A DNA stretch of 64,000 nucleotides from Sugiyamaella lignohabitans (lineage: Eukaryota > Ascomycota > Dipodascomycetes > Dipodascales > Trichomonascaceae): the NCBI RefSeq assembly GCF_001640025.1, contig NC_031672.1, positions 5,146,001 to 5,210,000 on the forward strand. Reading direction: 5' to 3'. The notes under the pieces were generated by a model that made no database searches, was not told the origin of the DNA, and was given only the letters and a program-made list of their open reading frames with translations. Below, piece by piece: positions 61,090 to 64,000 of the stretch. A program made the translations under genes and the position numbers. How positions within the stretch are numbered: position 1 is the stretch's first letter; every line of letters begins with the position of its first letter.

Positions 61090-64000
61090 ATGCCGTCAAC
61101 AGAGGTCGCTACAAGAAACAAAAAGGTAGCCATTGTGAAGAGCAAAGATGATAAGAGGGCTACATACCTGGCTCCTGTAACAACCGGCTACAAAAACTTC
61201 TTTTTCACGCAGAATGCCTTTACTCAGAGCGTGATTCCACGGCCAGTGGTTGAAGGCCTTATCCATAGTCTAACACTAGAACTTAAGGCGAGAGGTGAGT
61301 AACGAGTTGACAATAATACTTTCTGTTGTGATATCGAATGGCATAAATGAGTACTGAAACGGACGGAAGCAAGAGGAATCTAATCGGCTGCAGTTTCTGA
61401 GTCAATAAGTGGACCAAAGGCTAACAAAAATAGGTGTTCTCACCCCGTTCGTGCTCTTGCCCTATCGACCAGAGAGCGATGCCAAAGACGTAAGAGATTT
61501 TGTGACTGAGGTGTTTCCCAGACATCAACCTCCTCTCGAGGGAGACAACCTTCTTCGTCTGATAAGAGTGGCCGATCCATATGTAAGTACGACCCCGAAA
61601 TCTCCAGCTCGCCAAGCGAGCACAACGGGGTCTGGGGCAGCGCCCCAGCCGCCGGAGGCAACCTGTCCAATATCCAAGAGAGACTAACATAAGCAGTGTT
61701 TAGCAGCAGTACTGAAATGGTGCTGGTCACGACTACCAGGAGGTATTGTGTCGTGGAAGGTATACAATCAATTCAAAGAAGAAGAGATGAAAGCAGGATT
61801 TCCTATGGATGCATTTGTGAAGATTGTGCCGCGATGTGTGGAAACGGGGACCCATGGTAATATATTGTTTGACTTTTTCGACTTGCTGGCGTCGATTGTG
61901 ACGCATGGTCGTCAGAATGGGCTTGTAGGCCGGAAAGTGACGCGACTGGCAGGTACATGGGCGTTCGATATTAAAAAACCTGGTGCTAAGGAATCTACAA
62001 GTTTTGCAGAGGGCTTGGCAGCTTGGAGTTTGGCAGCTGAGGCAACAAATCATATGTTTTTTGCATTTGTGAGGTCATTATCAGCGGCACCAAGACCAGG
62101 AGGAGGGACTTCGGCGCTGCCTAGACCATTGGAAAATTTACTGCTGACTGAACAGGACTATCCACCCGAGCCTATTTATAAATCTAAGCTAGTGGCCGTG
62201 CCAATGGTGACGCTGACAGTAGGGAAACTAAGTTCTAACCCACTTGTTCTATTAAGAAGAGTGGCCAAGACCATTCGGTTCGATAATCCCAATGTATTTG
62301 CTACGGAGGACGACTTTAATACGCTTTATTTCTTATTTAATGAGCCTGACACCATTGAATATAAGATTGCAGATGAATCTTTACGAATTATTAAAGAGAT
62401 TGTTAATGAGAACCCACTTGTCACTGACCACCCTATTTTAATAAAGGAAACCCCTAAATTGGCATATGATTTAAGAGGCAAAACATGGTCTAAGTTTTAC
62501 AACCATGCATTTATAGACCCAGCTACTGGAGATCTTCGACGACCATTGACTAACTATGTCTACGATGATGAGCAATTGAAAGACATCAAACGAGTTGGTG
62601 TGCCCAGTCAGGAGGTGAAGGCCTTGCCATACCCAGATAGCCCAGATGTTAGAGTTACCAAGCATGGAGTAACATCTAGACCAGCCCTAGCAGCAAGTCA
62701 AGATGAATGGGATGTGTTCTTGAAGAAAAGTTATGGACAGGCTGAAAAACGGTCGTCGCGAATTAGCGCTGATGGACTGGTTACGGCGGGAGTATCCCAG
62801 ATTGCTATTTCGGATTTCTTCGTATGGGTATGGATGTCGACACTCAGTCAGGAGCAGACTGAGGTTCGCAAAGCGACTTTCGGTCGATCTGTGGTGGTCG
62901 AACTTGTAGTTTCTCCAGGGGAACGACGATGGGTTGTGGTTGAAGAAATCTTACATCCAGAGCCACCTCCATTAAAGCCCAAGCCAGAGATAAAAGATAG
63001 ACCATTGCCTCGGGTTGTGCCTCGTCGGGTCGTCAGCAGTCCGGCTGCCCAGGTTGTTAAGCGCAAACCTGTACCACCATCGCCAGCTCTTACTGCGAGT
63101 CCCCCACCAGCACCAATTCCCCCCGAAGATCAACATCATTATCATCATTATTACCATCACCACAAAAAACCACGAGATTTGCTTCTTGCACCAACAGAAT
63201 ATCTAGACCCACTAGTGGATGCCCTGGCCAAGAGATTGCAGCAGAATAACATTATCGCAGATGCCACTACTCCTAGACCCGAAAGAGATATACGCAAAGT
63301 ATATGTTGACCGTGAAATTCAGACGGATTTGGACGATAGTGTTCCATCCATGACCATTTCGAATCAACAGCCGACAAATGCCATCGGGTCTCGGAACGTT
63401 TCCAACCCCTATTCACCACCACCTCCTTCTGGAATGCACAATCTATCTATTCAGACTGAATCAAATGAGTCAAACGCACGAGAACCAGATGTAAAGTCAG
63501 TGGTGCAACCAGAAGTACGCTTCGACAAACCTCTACCTCATCAACCACAGCTTGAGGAGCATCTGCCGGAACCTTTCCCTCCAATTCCTGTATCGACACC
63601 ACGACAGACAAAGGAAGATGATGAGAAAAGTATTTATTACACGCCAAAGTTGAACGATGAACCATCTGAACAACCAATTGAGCCTCTTGATAGATACGAA
63701 CTTGAGCAACAGCGACAAGAGCAGAAACAACTTCAACTACAACTTGAACAGTTGCAGAAACAACTACAATTACAACAGCTCCAAATTCAACAGCACTGGT
63801 CTAGCGCTCCTTCCATCTCAGCAGCAGCTGTTCAACAACCAATCTCAACAACCACGACTTCTGCTGCCGAATCCACTGTCCTACCAGCAGAAACAACTGG
63901 GGCCGCGTCAGCCCTTGGAGCATCTGGTCCTTCGGTTGTCACTCAACCATTGAGCGAGGCATCAGCATCGGCTACAGCACCTCCCACTATCACTAATGCG
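61090..64000 (+). CDS. MSB1: Msb1 polarity/morphogenesis protein (3' end outside window)
   Basis: Exons 61090-61294, 61434-61582 and 61697 to the right edge; 886 residues visible. Splicing gives KARGVLTPFVLLPYRPESDA and ADPYCLAAVLKWCWSRLPGG, then VSWKVYNQFKEEEMKAGFPM and HGNILFDFFDLLASIVTHGR. This is the conserved N-terminal Msb1/Mug8 RhoGAP-like domain. The later part is Pro/Gln-rich with a DQHHYHHYYHHHKK tract and a Q/L-rich coiled coil (QQRQEQKQLQLQLEQLQKQL). Msb1 coordinates Cdc42 and Rho1 at bud sites in S. cerevisiae. Intron 1 ends GCTAACAAAAATAG; intron 2 (114 nt) contains a palindromic half-element and ends GACTAACATAAGCAG. Confidence 0.9.
61607..61660. repeat. Half palindromic element inside MSB1 intron 2 (C arm)
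   Basis: GCTCGCCAAGCGAGC hairpin, then ACAACGGGGTCTGGGGCAGC and GCCCCAGCCGCCGGAGGCA. The same arm type as in GIS2 intron 3 and at 8815-8872. Confidence 0.88.

Overview
The window is nuclear DNA of an ascomycete fungus, most likely an early-diverging budding yeast. Supporting this are compact genes with small spliceosomal introns (GTAAGT/GTGAGT donors, TACTAAC-like branch sites), yeast-type genes (BUR1, ETR1, MSB1, GCD6, MRS2, a CYSTM protein) and a single dispersed 5S rRNA gene. A white collar-2-type GATA factor and a PITSLRE (CDK11-like) kinase are also present; both are absent from Saccharomyces. The exact genus is not claimed.

Layout. 0-8.5 kb is gene dense: a polysaccharide deacetylase (cut by the window edge), a CDK11-like kinase, MRS2, BUR1, ETR1, and an aconitase tail fragment directly behind ETR1. 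From 8.5 to 19.8 kb there is an 11-kb gene-poor island with simple repeats and many copies of a GC-rich palindromic element. 19.8-35.4 kb carries the WC-2-like regulator, a tandemly duplicated segment encoding a tiny membrane protein plus a gag-like relic, a UBE2C/UBC11 ubiquitin-conjugating enzyme, IES4 (INO80 complex), a FUN19-type SWIRM protein and a GIS2/CNBP-type zinc-knuckle protein. 35.4-40.7 kb is sparse but holds the 5S rRNA gene and an intron-containing tRNA-Ser(GCU). 40.7-64 kb holds a C2H2/fungal-specific transcription factor, an Mpv17/PMP22-family membrane protein, GCD6 (eIF2B epsilon), a very large group X hybrid histidine kinase (2576 residues from three exons), a small CYSTM protein and MSB1 (cut by the right edge).

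I rebuilt splice structures for nine genes from frame, splice signals and protein-family continuity: deacetylase, UBC11, GIS2, C2H2 factor, Mpv17-like, GCD6, histidine kinase, CYSTM and MSB1. Several of these genes look broken or short without splicing. GIS2 has a 20-nt internal exon and the CYSTM gene a 9-nt first exon.

The main candidate for something undescribed is the palindromic element family. More than 20 full, half or degenerate copies lie in 64 kb. Every well-preserved full copy (about 130-150 bp) joins two different hairpin-ended arms, never two identical ones. Copies sit between genes, cluster in the gene-poor island, and lie inside the introns of four genes. No single pathway links the genes; recurring themes are transcription control (CDK11, BUR1, IES4, FUN19, WC-2, C2H2 factor), signalling and polarity (histidine kinase, MSB1) and mitochondria (MRS2, ETR1).
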